A stretch of 64,000 bases of DNA from Chrysemys picta bellii (Eukaryota > Chordata > Testudines > Emydidae): assembly GCF_011386835.1 (NCBI RefSeq), contig NC_088792.1, positions 37,872,882 to 37,936,881 on the forward strand. Direction: 5' to 3'. Positions 37,501 to 49,500 of the stretch are shown here, piece by piece. Within the stretch, counting starts at the first letter, position 1; every line of letters begins with the position of its first letter. The position numbers and the translations under genes are program-made. A model generated the notes under the pieces. That model did no database searches, was not told where the DNA came from, and saw only the letters and a program-made list of their open reading frames with translations.

Positions 37501-40500
37501 TCCTTGGTTTTCTCTCAGTATTATCCTGGTTTCTCTGTCATTGCTAATTACACCAAAGGTTTTGAGAGCTAACAATTGAACAACTGGATATTCAGATTTC
37601 AGCAGTTCCAGCAAGGCAGGAATTGCATTTAGTTCACGAACTGCAGCCCGGCTTTGAAAATCCTGCAGTGAAATACCAAACTGAGTAAGTATAATTGATA
37701 GCACAACTGTTGGCTTTACATAAAGAACAAAGAAACTCTGATTTCAAACATATATTAATGAGCTAATATTTTGCAACTTTTAATTCTGAAGGTCTCTTTC
37801 CATTTGGGCTAAAAATGGAAATTGAAATAAGTATTCCACAAAACAATATTCAAAACAGTCCAAAGAATTTTGCATTACTAAAGAATTAATTATAATGTCT
37901 AGTCATGGTTGAGGAGGCTGAAAATATTGATGCTTATCTCAGTCCATATATGGATTTTTTTGAAAAGTTTGGTGAAATTTAGTTTGAGCATTTCAAGTTA
38001 TCATACTGACAAAAAAGAGACTTTTTCACACTTTGAAGCACTTGTTTGGTTTCCTCTCTTAGGCTTCAAAAACTAAAAAACTGGTTTTGTTTAATATTTC
38101 AACCTTTGCATATATATATCTAATCTATATCTATACTGCTCAGTGAAGAATGTATACTATACCATATTAAAATAGTAAAGGAATAAAGTAGTTACAATCT
38201 GTTTATAATAGCATATTGCACCTGTGCAGTGTGTAATTTTCCTTATCAATTTAAGCAAGCACCTGGTGCAATTATCCAGATACACCCTGCAACGAAGTCA
38301 GCAAGATAGCATGAGAGGAGAAACAGCAAAACATGATTCAGAAAAAAGACTTGTTCTGATGGCCCAAAAAAGAGAACCATGAATTTAATTCATTACTGAA
38401 TTGATTTGCCTAGCCTCTGAAAAGAACTACTATACAACTGTACCATTCTTTTGCTAAGCAACATATGGGTGACTTTAGTGCGGATTGTGAAAGTAGTCAA
38501 TTACAATACCTGCCTCCCATATGGAAAAAAACCTGCCAACAGTTTTCACCTATATTTAGGAATAAGTTCAAAATCATAGTGTGGATTTGTTTGTAAGAAT
38601 AAGGCAAGATGCAATTTTAATCACCCTATTTGTGCAGTTTTGAATAGACAGACATTTCTGTAACCCTTAGTATGGGGATAAAGACTTGCCAAATGAAAAA
38701 GCAAGATTTTTATTTCAACAAACATTTTGGGGTCTGATTTTGATCTTGCTCACACTGGTGTAAATCAAGAGTAACTGAGCTGAAGTCAAAAGAGCTATAG
38801 TAAAGTAAAACTATAGCTGAAACTGAGATGAGACTCAGGCCCTTTGAGATTAAGTGATTTTTTAATAAATTGATAAATTCTAGATATTACAGGAATAGAA
38901 CCAGATATTTTAAAGTGATTAACCTCTAGAAAAGAAATAAAAATACAATGCTTATCTGTCTCTGTAATTACCTGTACGAGGTGATAGATGCATTCAACAG
39001 AGTTCTTCTTAACGTCAGGATCAGGGCTACTTAGCAATCTGATAAGTGGTTCTAGTCCACCTTGCTCAAATATTTGCACTTTACTGGTATATTCAACAGC
39101 CATATGTGCTAGGCAAAGACTGGCAAACTCATGGACAACTATATCTTCTACAGGGTGAAAATAAAATTAGGTTTTGTTCAATAGAATATATGCTCATTCA
39201 TCCATTGGGTTAAAATATTATTTGAAAGTCAATAAACATTAGCTGTTAACCTTACCTTACTTTGCTATAAACATGCTGTTCAATCGACATAACATATCAT
39301 AATACTCAGTAAATTACTGAATTGTGGCTATAAAAGCATTAGGTCAATCACTTATCTCATGTGTTATGACAAATCATAACTTACAAGAAAGCTTTTTATT
39401 AAATTGCCTGATCAGACAATGAAAGTAAATTACTTTTGACAGTATTTTTACACAAAGGAGCACTGCAGGTTACCTTCTGGCGCCAGCCGAGCTATGACTG
39501 AATTTGTGACATCTAGCTCTCTTAATAATTTTCTGACGTCATCTACAATGAGAGAAAAATAAATATGAAGATTTTTGTGTGGTTAGATGGAAATAATGTA
39601 GAAATACAGCTGATGCACAGAATGAAAAGCAAGGTGAAAACTCAATGAGGTTGCTTAATGCTACTCCATGATCTTGAGAAACTGACTTACGCCTTCTCTA
39701 CACTTAAAAATTAGATTGTTCTAGCTATGTTGCTCAGGACTGTGAAATTTTTTTGCCCTGAGCGCCATAGTCAGGTCATGCTAACTCCTGGTATAGATGG
39801 AACTAGGTCAACAGAAGACTTCTTCTGCCAACTTAGCTACCATCTCTTAGAGAGGTGGATTAACTACATCACTGAAAAAACCCTTATTCGGTATGGGAAG
39901 CACCTACATTATGGTACTACAGCAGCACAGCTGCAGCGTCATAGCTGTGCCACTGTAGTGGCTGTAGTATAAATATCGCTATAGCTAGGAGAGATATATA
40001 ACTTGGATCCTAGTGAGATGGTAATGGGCAGAGTGAACATATGACAGACAGAGCCTTGCAAGTATCAAAGTGCATACAATTTTTAAAGAAGACAACAGTC
40101 TTTGTTGTTTTGATTTACAGACGCATCCCCAAAATTCATTAAATATTCCATCAAAAGACGCAGGAAAAGGAGAGGTTACTCACCTGGTGCAGTAACTCAA
40201 GTTCTTCAAGATCTGTGTCCCTGTGGGTGTTCCACTTTAGGTGACTCATTATCAGTAACCCTTTAAGAAGGTAGGCGTTTCGGAACACAGTCCGAAGAAA
40301 GAACTGTGTTACCTACTGTATATGATCTTGCAGCGTGAACTCAAGCATAGTGGTCAAAAAACATGTGAACCGAGGACCATGTTGCAGATCTGCAGATTTC
40401 AGCAACCAGAACATCTTTGAGTAGGGCTAGAGATATAGACTGATCTAGTAGAGTCAGCAGTCACTCTTGGGGGAAGTGTAATCTCAGCGAAAGAGTGGTA

Positions 40501-43500
40501 GGTCTTGGGGAGCACCTATCTGCAATAGAAACACAGTTTAGGGGTCTTGCTGAATGGCATAGTTCTGTCCAAGTAAAAGGCTAATGCCCTCTTAACATCT
40601 AATATATGAAAGGCAGACTAATGTGCAGACTGATGAGGCTTAGAAAAAAAATCTGGAAGGTGAATAGTTTGGTTGATATGAAATTCAGAAGACACTTTAG
40701 GTAAAAACTGCAGCTCGGATGATAAAGACACCTTCTTCTGAGAGAACAATGTATAAGTAGGATCTGCCATTAGAGCCCCTCATCACCCCAATCCTTTGAG
40801 CAGAAGTAACAGTCATGAAAAAGGCCAGCTTCATAGGCAGATGTATCAGCGAGCATGTAGCTAGTAGCTCAAAGGACTGTTTTGTGAGACGATTAAGAAC
40901 CAGGTTTAGATTCCAAAGTGATGTAGGAACTCTAATCTGTGGGAAAAGATTGATAAATCCTTTTAGGAATCTCACTGTGGTCAGAGGAGCAAATACTGAG
41001 AAACCTTCTACTGGCATACGGAAAGCTGCTGTCACCGCTAAACCTTGATAGAACTCACAGAATGGCTTGAATTTTTCAATTCCAACAGGTAATCCAAGAC
41101 TCAGGAAAGAGACGACTGGACAGGAGAAAGATGGTGCTGGTTACACAAAGATTATATCTTCTCCATTTCTCGTATGATGTCTTGTAGATTCCTTTCTGCT
41201 ATTTAAAAGTACATTTTGTCCTTTGATGAACAGGTGACTTGTAGTCCCAAGAACCACTGAGGAACCAATCTTGCAGTTTCAGAACATTCAGATTGGGGTG
41301 AAGCATCTGACCCACATCTTGAGACAACAGTTGCAGTTTGATCGGGAGCCATCACAGAAAGCAAGTGGTGAGTTTGATGAGGTAAAGAAACCAAACTTAT
41401 CTTGGCCAAGTTAGTGCAATCAAAATGACTTTGGCTTGGTCCTGTCTGATCTTAATAAGGACCTTTAAGAGCAACGGAGTTGGAGGATATGCATAAAAAG
41501 ATGTTTTGTCCATGTAATGAGGAAAGCCTCTCCTAGAGATTGGTACCCCATTGGAACAGAATTTCCTGCACTTTGTTTTGGCTACTATGGCAAAAAGGTT
41601 GACTTCTGGAAATCCCCAAGCTAGGAATATTTTGTTGAGGACTCAAAATTCCAACTCCCATTTGTAATTTAAGGAGAAATGTCTGCTGAGGTTATCCACC
41701 ATGCTGTTTTGTATACCCAGGAAGTAACAAGCCAAGATGACTATCTGATTGGCTGTGCACCAGTTCCAAAGCTTTACTGCTTTGGTGCAGAGTGAGGGGG
41801 AAACGTACTCTATCCTGAAAAAACAACAAGGAGTCTGGTGGCACCTTAAAGACTAATAGGTAATCTATCTTGGTGATTCATATAATACGTGCATACTATG
41901 TTGTCTGTCATGATCTTGATGGACTTGTTTTTGAACAGGGGAAGAAAGTGGAGGCAAGCATTTCTGATCACTCTTAACTTCAACAGATTGATGTGCAAGC
42001 ACTGTTCCTGTTGTGACCATTTGCCTTGGTCTGTGTGAGGACCCAAATGTGTTCCCCATTCCAAGAGGGAAGTGTCCAATGTTATTATGACTGTTGGGGG
42101 ATTCTGGTTGAACAGGATTCCTGCACAGACCTTGGATGAATGACTGTAGGACCTGGCTGGATACGGACACCTTCTTGTTCAAGCTGTGTTTGTTGGGTAC
42201 ATAAACTATCCTGAGCCACCCCTGGAGACATGAAAGATGCAACCTGGTGTTTTGTGTCAAAACTCAAGTTGCCATGCGTCCCAGTAATTGCAGACTTGTC
42301 CTTGCTGGAACTTGAGGGCTGAGCTGCACTTTTTGGATAAGGTCCTTCAAAGCAAAGAACCTATCAAGGGGGAGATAAGCTCTGCCTGTTACTGAATCTG
42401 GAAACATTCCAAAAACAATTGTTGTGTAGGGGGTCAATATTGATTTCTCAAGCTTTATATGCAGACCTAGACTTTGGAACAGTGAAGTTGTTGTTTGAGC
42501 TGCTGACCAAACCTCCTAATATGATTGACCCTTGAGGAGCTAGTTGTCGAGGTAGGGAAAAACAGTTATTCCTAAACAAAATGGTATGACCGCCATGATT
42601 TTTAAGAAAGCTCCTGGGGCAGATGACAAGCCGAAGGGTAGGACATCGTACTGGTAATGATTGTGATTGAATGTGAAATGAAGAAATCTTTTGTGAGATA
42701 GGTGAAACCCTATTTGAAAATAGGCATCTTTGAGATCAAGGATCGCAAACCAGTTCCCTAATCCCAGGGAGGGAATTATAGCTGTTAGGGATGCCATCCT
42801 GAATTTCAGATGTCAACATGCTTGTTCAATTGTCTGACATCTAATAACGGCCTTCAACCCGTATCAGAAAATATCTTGAATAGAATCCTTTTCCTCTGTA
42901 TTGAGGTGGGATTGGTTCTATGGCTCCTAGAAGCAATGAGATCTTCTGTTTCATCAATTGATAGTGAGAGAGGTCCCTGAAGAGGGACGGGGGTTGGAAG
43001 GGCAGGATGGAGGTAATTTGGATAGTATAACCCAAAGTAATGGCCTCCAATACCCATTTGTCTGATGTTATAGTCCCTCATGCTTCCTGAAAAGGACAGA
43101 GGAGATGTCCAAATTGAGGAAGGGGGTTGTGTCATGCAGCTGAGAAAAACCTGGTCATTGGGTGGTTTGGACGCTCAACCAAACCATCTAAACTGGTGTT
43201 TGGACAATGTTGAAGGTTGGCATGAAGCTGTAAAGGTAGTTCTAGGCTTTTTCTTTGAAAACCTCAACTTCTTACCAGTGGTATCGGTGGCCTACAGAAG
43301 GCAAAAAATTGAGCAGGTCAAGATATTTGTGCTAACTGAGACCTGCTAAATGTCCTCTCATTTGCAAGCTGCTCTAGAATCCTTTAGGGTAAGAGTCATT
43401 CGTGAAGTCTGCAAAAAGCATATGGCCATCGAAAGATAAATCTTCCATGCTTGATTGAACCTCCTGTGGAAACTCAGACAACTGAAGCCAGGAAGCTCAC

Positions 43501-46500
43501 ACCATTGCTATGGAGGTGGAAATAGACCTGGCTGCAGTATCTGCCACATTGAGTGAGGACTTCAGTGAAGTTTTTGCTAAGCTGACCCTCCTTTATTATG
43601 GCTCTGAACTGTTCGTGATGTTCCTGTGGTAAATGGTCAATAGAAGTATTAAGCTTCTGTAGTTCAGTTAGACATATTTTGACATCAGTGCCTGGTGGTT
43701 AGCTATCCTGAACTGAACATTTCTGGTCCTTATCATAAGGGGTAGGTTTTGGAGTATGTTGCCTTCCCCTTTCATTGACTGGATTCATGACTAAAGAATT
43801 TGGTGCTAGATAAGAAAATAAAAACTCAGAATCTCTGGCCGAGACATAATTTTTTTTTATCAGCCCTCTTGATGGGGGGGAGGCATTGCCTCTTGAGGTA
43901 ATTTGCCAGATGAACCTGGCTGGCTCAAGGAGTGCTTCATTAATTGGCATACCACCCATGCTGAGATACGAGGTGTGTGATATGTTTAGAAGCTTGTGAT
44001 GGGAATCCAGGACTTCTTCCAGGGGAATTTGCAAGGTGTCAGCAACCCACTTCATCAGGTCCTGAGATTGTCTCATCAGCTAATGATGGTGGTGGTGGCA
44101 TTACTGCCTCATCTGGTGATGATAGGGGGTAACCTCCTTGTCTGCCCTTCCCTCTTGCTCCTCAAAGGTATTCCCGGGCTCAGAGTGGGGAGGAGGGATG
44201 GATGGTACCAGGGAAAAAGTCTTCTGTGTTCCCTGTGAAACTGAGTTTAGGGCCCTCAAAATTGCAAGGGGATCCTAGTAAGGCAAATGAGGAAGACCAT
44301 AAGGCATGGGGGGAGGTATCCAACGCTGGTCATCCCAAATGTTGGAAGGCAGGGGTCTGGTGTCCTGCCTTTGTTACATCTGTAACAGAGAATAACATCT
44401 CCCGGAATAAATCGGAGAGCCTTGAACAGAAAGTTCAGAATCTGAGTCAGAATGCTCCTCCATATATTTTATCTCTGGTGACATCCTCTCCTCATGGGTA
44501 GTGGGAGATGAAGAAGAGGTAGATCTCATGGAAACATGAGCAGGCCGTGACCCAGTCAACCTTGCTACCGAGAGATGTCCAGAGATTGCAAGGTGGTCTT
44601 TCAGATACTGGAATTCCTGCAGTACTGGCAGCACAACAGAACTCAATACAAACCCCAATGATGTTGCAGAAGCTGTTGTGCGAGGCACTGACATCTGTAC
44701 CAAGGGGGTTGAGGATTCCATTGAAGCCAGTCTCTTGGTAGTAACAATCTTTGGTACTGAGCCCTTTAATACTGAGGAATGGAACTTAGTTGAATTCTTA
44801 GAATCCTTCACCGTACCTGAAGTACTCAGAGCCTCACTAGCACTCCTCTGGGGGGTCTGAGGTTTCCAGTGACCGGATCTTCTTTGATGAGGAACTCTGT
44901 TCTGCTCCTCTTCTCCCTTCCTTATACTTTGAGTGGGAAGCTCTCAGTGTCACGGTTATAGGCACCTCTCTCATAAAGAGTGTTGGAGACTGCGGGTTTG
45001 ATGCCTTCTTCCCCTTGGAAGCTCTCGGTGACCATGATCTTGATGACGGGAACTGACAGAAGTGGAGGATCCCTGTACAGGGGGGTTCTCTGCTCCTTGT
45101 TCAGCAGCCGGCCTCCAGACTTGCTCCATCATTAACAGCCTATATTTTATTTCCCTGTTCTTCTGGGATCTTCCTTTAAAAGAAGAGCAGATCTTACACT
45201 TGCTGGGAATGTGAGAGTCTTCCAAACAACCAATGCATTGGGAGTGCCTGTCACTAAAAGGAATTGCTTCTTGACAAGAGAGGCACCTTTCAAAAGTCTG
45301 GGGAGCCTGATATCCCTGAAAGGAGAAAATTTGTTCAAGCCCCTCCATCGGGGAAAAAGAAAATACACATTTTTTGAAGAAAAGAACAAGGGAGATCAAA
45401 TATTCCTACAACTATAAGGTACTAAACCTGCTACTACAAGGACTAATTATAGAAGCTAAAACACTAATACAGGATGGAAGAGGTGCACAGTAAATTGACA
45501 CATGCTAGACTCCATCTCTGGCCGAAGGCAGTTGAGAAGGAACTGAGGGCAGTTAATCCATGCAGCCCTATACTACGCTCACACGCAGAATTCATGTCCC
45601 CCGCAGGCGTCCTTGCTTCCCTGCAGAAAAATGACTTTCTGATGGGGAAGCAAAGGGAAGCCGCCACAGCAGTCACACACTCCTCCCCAGCAGTGTGGCC
45701 ATGTCATTTTGGGCACCCAGAGCAGCCAGTGGAGAGATAAATCACTGCTGGGAGTAGGAGGGGAGGGAAGTGGGAGGGGAGGAGATGCTCCAGCCGGTGT
45801 CTCCTACTCTGCGCCAGGCTCGGCTCCTCTTCCCCTGCAAGAAATGTCCAGGGCCAGGTCAGACCTACCTCCAGAAACCTCCCCCAGCTGCAGGAAGCTC
45901 TGCATACCCCCCTGCTTACCGTCCCCATCGCTCCTCAGCCACCGGGGGCAGGGTAACTGTACGAGGAGCTGCTCCTCTGTCCACCCAACCCCTATGCATC
46001 CGGACCTCCCATACCTAAACCCCAGTGCTGAGCCTCACCCCTCCGCCCCCCTAATCCCCACCCTGCCACGCCCCACCCCCTTGCATCCAGACCCCCACTG
46101 AGCCCCTCCCCCATTCACCAAGACCCCCCCCCCACTGGCTGCCTGCAGCCAGAGTGTCCCATACAGAACCCTCTCACCCCACACCTGGATCCCCCCACAC
46201 CAGGATCCCCTCCACACTTGGATCCTGCTGAGCTGAGCCTGCTTGCCCCACACCTGGATCAGGGGCCAGAGCTGGGTGTGCATGTGAGATTCTGTCCCTC
46301 TCACTTGCTATCTTGGTGCACTTGGTGTGGAGGGGCAGGGCACTCGGGTGTTTCTGGGGCAGGCCTGGCCCTTGCGCTGTGTCAGGATTGGGTGCAGCCT
46401 CACCGCCAATTCCATATTCCGAGGAGGGCTGCAGCGTGATCTCCCACCTCCATGCAGCCAGTGGCCTGTGTTCCCCACTGCCATGCTGGAGCCTCCCCAT

Positions 46501-49500
46501 TTATTAGTGACAAATAAAATATGCAGAATTTTAAAATATTGTGCGCAGATTTTTTTTTTTGGCACAGAATTCCCTCAGGAGTACTATACAGCCTCAGTAC
46601 AGGGCAAGAGGATGTGTAGGGTACATGAGTGGGTCAATCAGGCACTGCTATCAAAAATCTCCAACCCCAAAGGTGGAGTGGTACATGCATACTTAATGTG
46701 GAGCATCCACAGGCACATTGATCAAAGAATACTTGCTTCTGACAAGTTATTCAACTTACTAGTTATTGCAAAGATTTAGGCAGCAAACACCTAAGCCTAA
46801 CCTTTGGAATAAACAACAATTTGTTGTTTGGCAAGGATTAAGGATTTTTTTTATTGCCCTAAAATAATCTTTGAAGAATTTGTTTTTCAAAGTAATCATT
46901 TTCTAATTTCCTGATGACACAGCACACATAGGGAATTTCATATCTGATTCTCAAAAAATGTAATTTTTATGGGTTCTGTAAAAACTATGACAAAGACATT
47001 TTGAGAGAGACTTTTAAAAGACATTATAATTGTTGCCCATTTGCTTAGCATAAACACAGCCAACGGGAAACACAGATTCAGGAACTGACTTGAGACACTT
47101 ACTCTTTGAGACAGTCGATACCATAATATTATGATGCTGTGTTGCAGCCTATCAACATGTCACAGTGTTCATGTTTGTACTGGAGGAGAAACAGTTAGAG
47201 GCGAACCTACATAAAGGGAAAGGACCTAGATGTTTACGGGGCAGATCCTTCAGACCCGGCCTTGAGGCAATTGTTGGTGCACCAGAAATGGGAGTGTGTT
47301 CCAAAAATAAGGGGCAGTATGGAAGAAGGCATGATGATGAAAAGGGGAATAGCTTACAATAGGAGTCAGTGAGAAAGAGGCTTGATACGGAGCAAAAGGG
47401 CCAAGAGGAAAAGTAGGAAGAAACCAGAGCAGAAATGTAAGCAGGTGGGGAGCTGTGCAGTGCCTTGAAGGTCAGAAGCAGAAGCTAGAACTTGGTATGG
47501 AAGGCAGAGGACAGACAGTGAAAAGATTTAAATAGGGCATGACAGGAAACAAAGTTGGTCAGGTTACTTACAAAAAAGTGACATCGTCTGTGATACTAGC
47601 AGGGTGGAAACTTATAAGGGATTGGAAAAATACTATTTACTTATATCTTCTTCATTTTCTTAGATAACTTATTTAACAATAGCTTTTGCTGGGGATGGTA
47701 AGCAGTAGCTAATTCTTTTTCCTCTACTTTCTATAAAAGGGAAGTTATCAAGCCTTTCTAGACATGCTAGAATTCCAGTAGCTAGCCATTGGAATGTAGA
47801 CCTAATTATCACATCAATATTAAGTTGTTTGGGGTGAAATGCATTTCTGGTCTAACTATATCACAGATAATTGAGTTACACCAGAGATAAATTTGGCCCT
47901 TTGTGGCTTTTTTTTTTTAGTGTAAGTATTTTTCATATTAGCAAAGAAACAAACATTAGTAGGATGTTTTAATTTGTATCAAAGTTTCCTTTCACGCCAC
48001 CTATTTCTGCATCAACTGTATTCCTACAAAATACAATTTAATGACAAAAATTAAAAACTGAAGACTCTTACTATTAGAAGCCATGATTCCAAATACCATG
48101 ATGGCATTTCTGCGCACAAGTGGGTCTTCATGTGAGACTAGTTTAAATAAAGGCTCCACAGCTCCAAGACTAAGAAGTGTCACTTTGTTTTCATCACCTA
48201 AACAGTAATTAGGTTTAAATTCCTATATGAATTATTGAAAATACCTTAGACCAGAATGCAACAAAAAGCAATTAATACTAATGCAATATACATTCATATT
48301 AATATAAGGTATTATTAACATCAATCTCTTTATTGAATTACAGAATAGATTTCAAATAGTACCAAAATAATCTAAAATAAAGCAATCTAACATAACACTG
48401 TCATTAAAATTCTTGGATGGAATTATAGCCCTAAACACTGCAGTATTAAACATAATACACCACATGTAAATAAAAAAATGTGTGGTTCACATAGATGTGA
48501 TGTCATATCCAGGGCTGGATTAAAGCATAGGCACTAAAGGCCTGGGTCTAAGACCCCAGCTCTTGAAGTCATATGATCGCCTCAGACTCCTCATGAAAAT
48601 ATAAAGTAAGTTTCTAGCCCATATGATTGTGAAGGAAAGTTTGAAAAGGTGAACGAAGTGTAACTGCTTGTCTTCAGAGAGCCTGAAACAACAGCTCTGA
48701 AAGTTGTGCACTGCCCTATGCATATCAATGAGGTGTTGATCCAAGGCCCACTAGGCTGGAGGGATACCACCAACACCAACCTAACAAAAGAGCAAGGAAA
48801 AAGCAAGATCCATGTCACTAACCCAGGGGTTCCCAAAGTTTTGCTGGCATGACCCCATTTTAATGAAGTTTTTCCTGCAGGAACCCCAGACAGCATGGAG
48901 GACACCATTTTGAAGAGCAAACTGACATTCTCTGCACAGTATGACCACACACACTCCATACATACAAAATTACACTGTGCAGAGGACAACATTTTGTAGA
49001 GCAAAATGGTGTCCTCCATGCATCATGACCTTGCACGTACGGTGCGTGCAAGGTCATGCGGTGTGGAGCAAAATGACATCCTCTGCACAGCAGGGATTGC
49101 CGTGACCCCATCTGCTGATAGCAATTGTATGGAGAGTACTGCTCAGTCTCTGCAGCCTCCAGAGGCAATATACTCAGTCACTCTGGGGGGATGGAACATG
49201 CACAGTCCAATCACACAGAAGAGCCATGCATGGATGGGTTTGCTCAATACAGAGAATCATTTTACAATTCAGCAGCCAAGTTGTATAATATCTCTACTGG
49301 GTATGTGCAAACTGAGGTTTTTCAAAGGCTCATTCATATCTTGTCCAATTTGGGTGATTGTTCATAGAAATAGCAAAGCCACATTCCTGACGTTAGGGCA
49401 ACCTCACTTCCCTCCATCAAATTTCAATCCTTATTCCAAAGCCTGGAGGTGCGACAACTTCACCAAAAAACTGTACAACCAATTTGTTAATTAGTTAAAA

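Larger units (their letters stand above)
40185..46740 (-). mobile_element. DIRS-type (tyrosine-recombinase) retrotransposon, decayed
   Basis: Minus-strand order is Gag (45.4-43.7 kb), RT (about 43.0-42.5), RNase H (42.1-41.85), tyrosine recombinase (41.05-40.7), the DIRS layout. The termini contain related sequence: GGTGTTCCACTTTAGGTGAC near 40230 and GTGGAGCATCCACAGGCACA near 46700, which are partly complementary (TGGAGCA.CCACAGG type), as expected for DIRS inverted ends. Many stops and frameshifts. It lies in the ARMC3 intron in the same orientation as the gene. It is interrupted by a GC-rich element at 45573-46583. Confidence 0.85.

Noticed and set aside
44374..44811. Ser/Thr-rich 145-codon frame as a host protein
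   Set aside because: It lies between the two DIRS Gag blocks on the same strand and is best read as decayed Gag linker.
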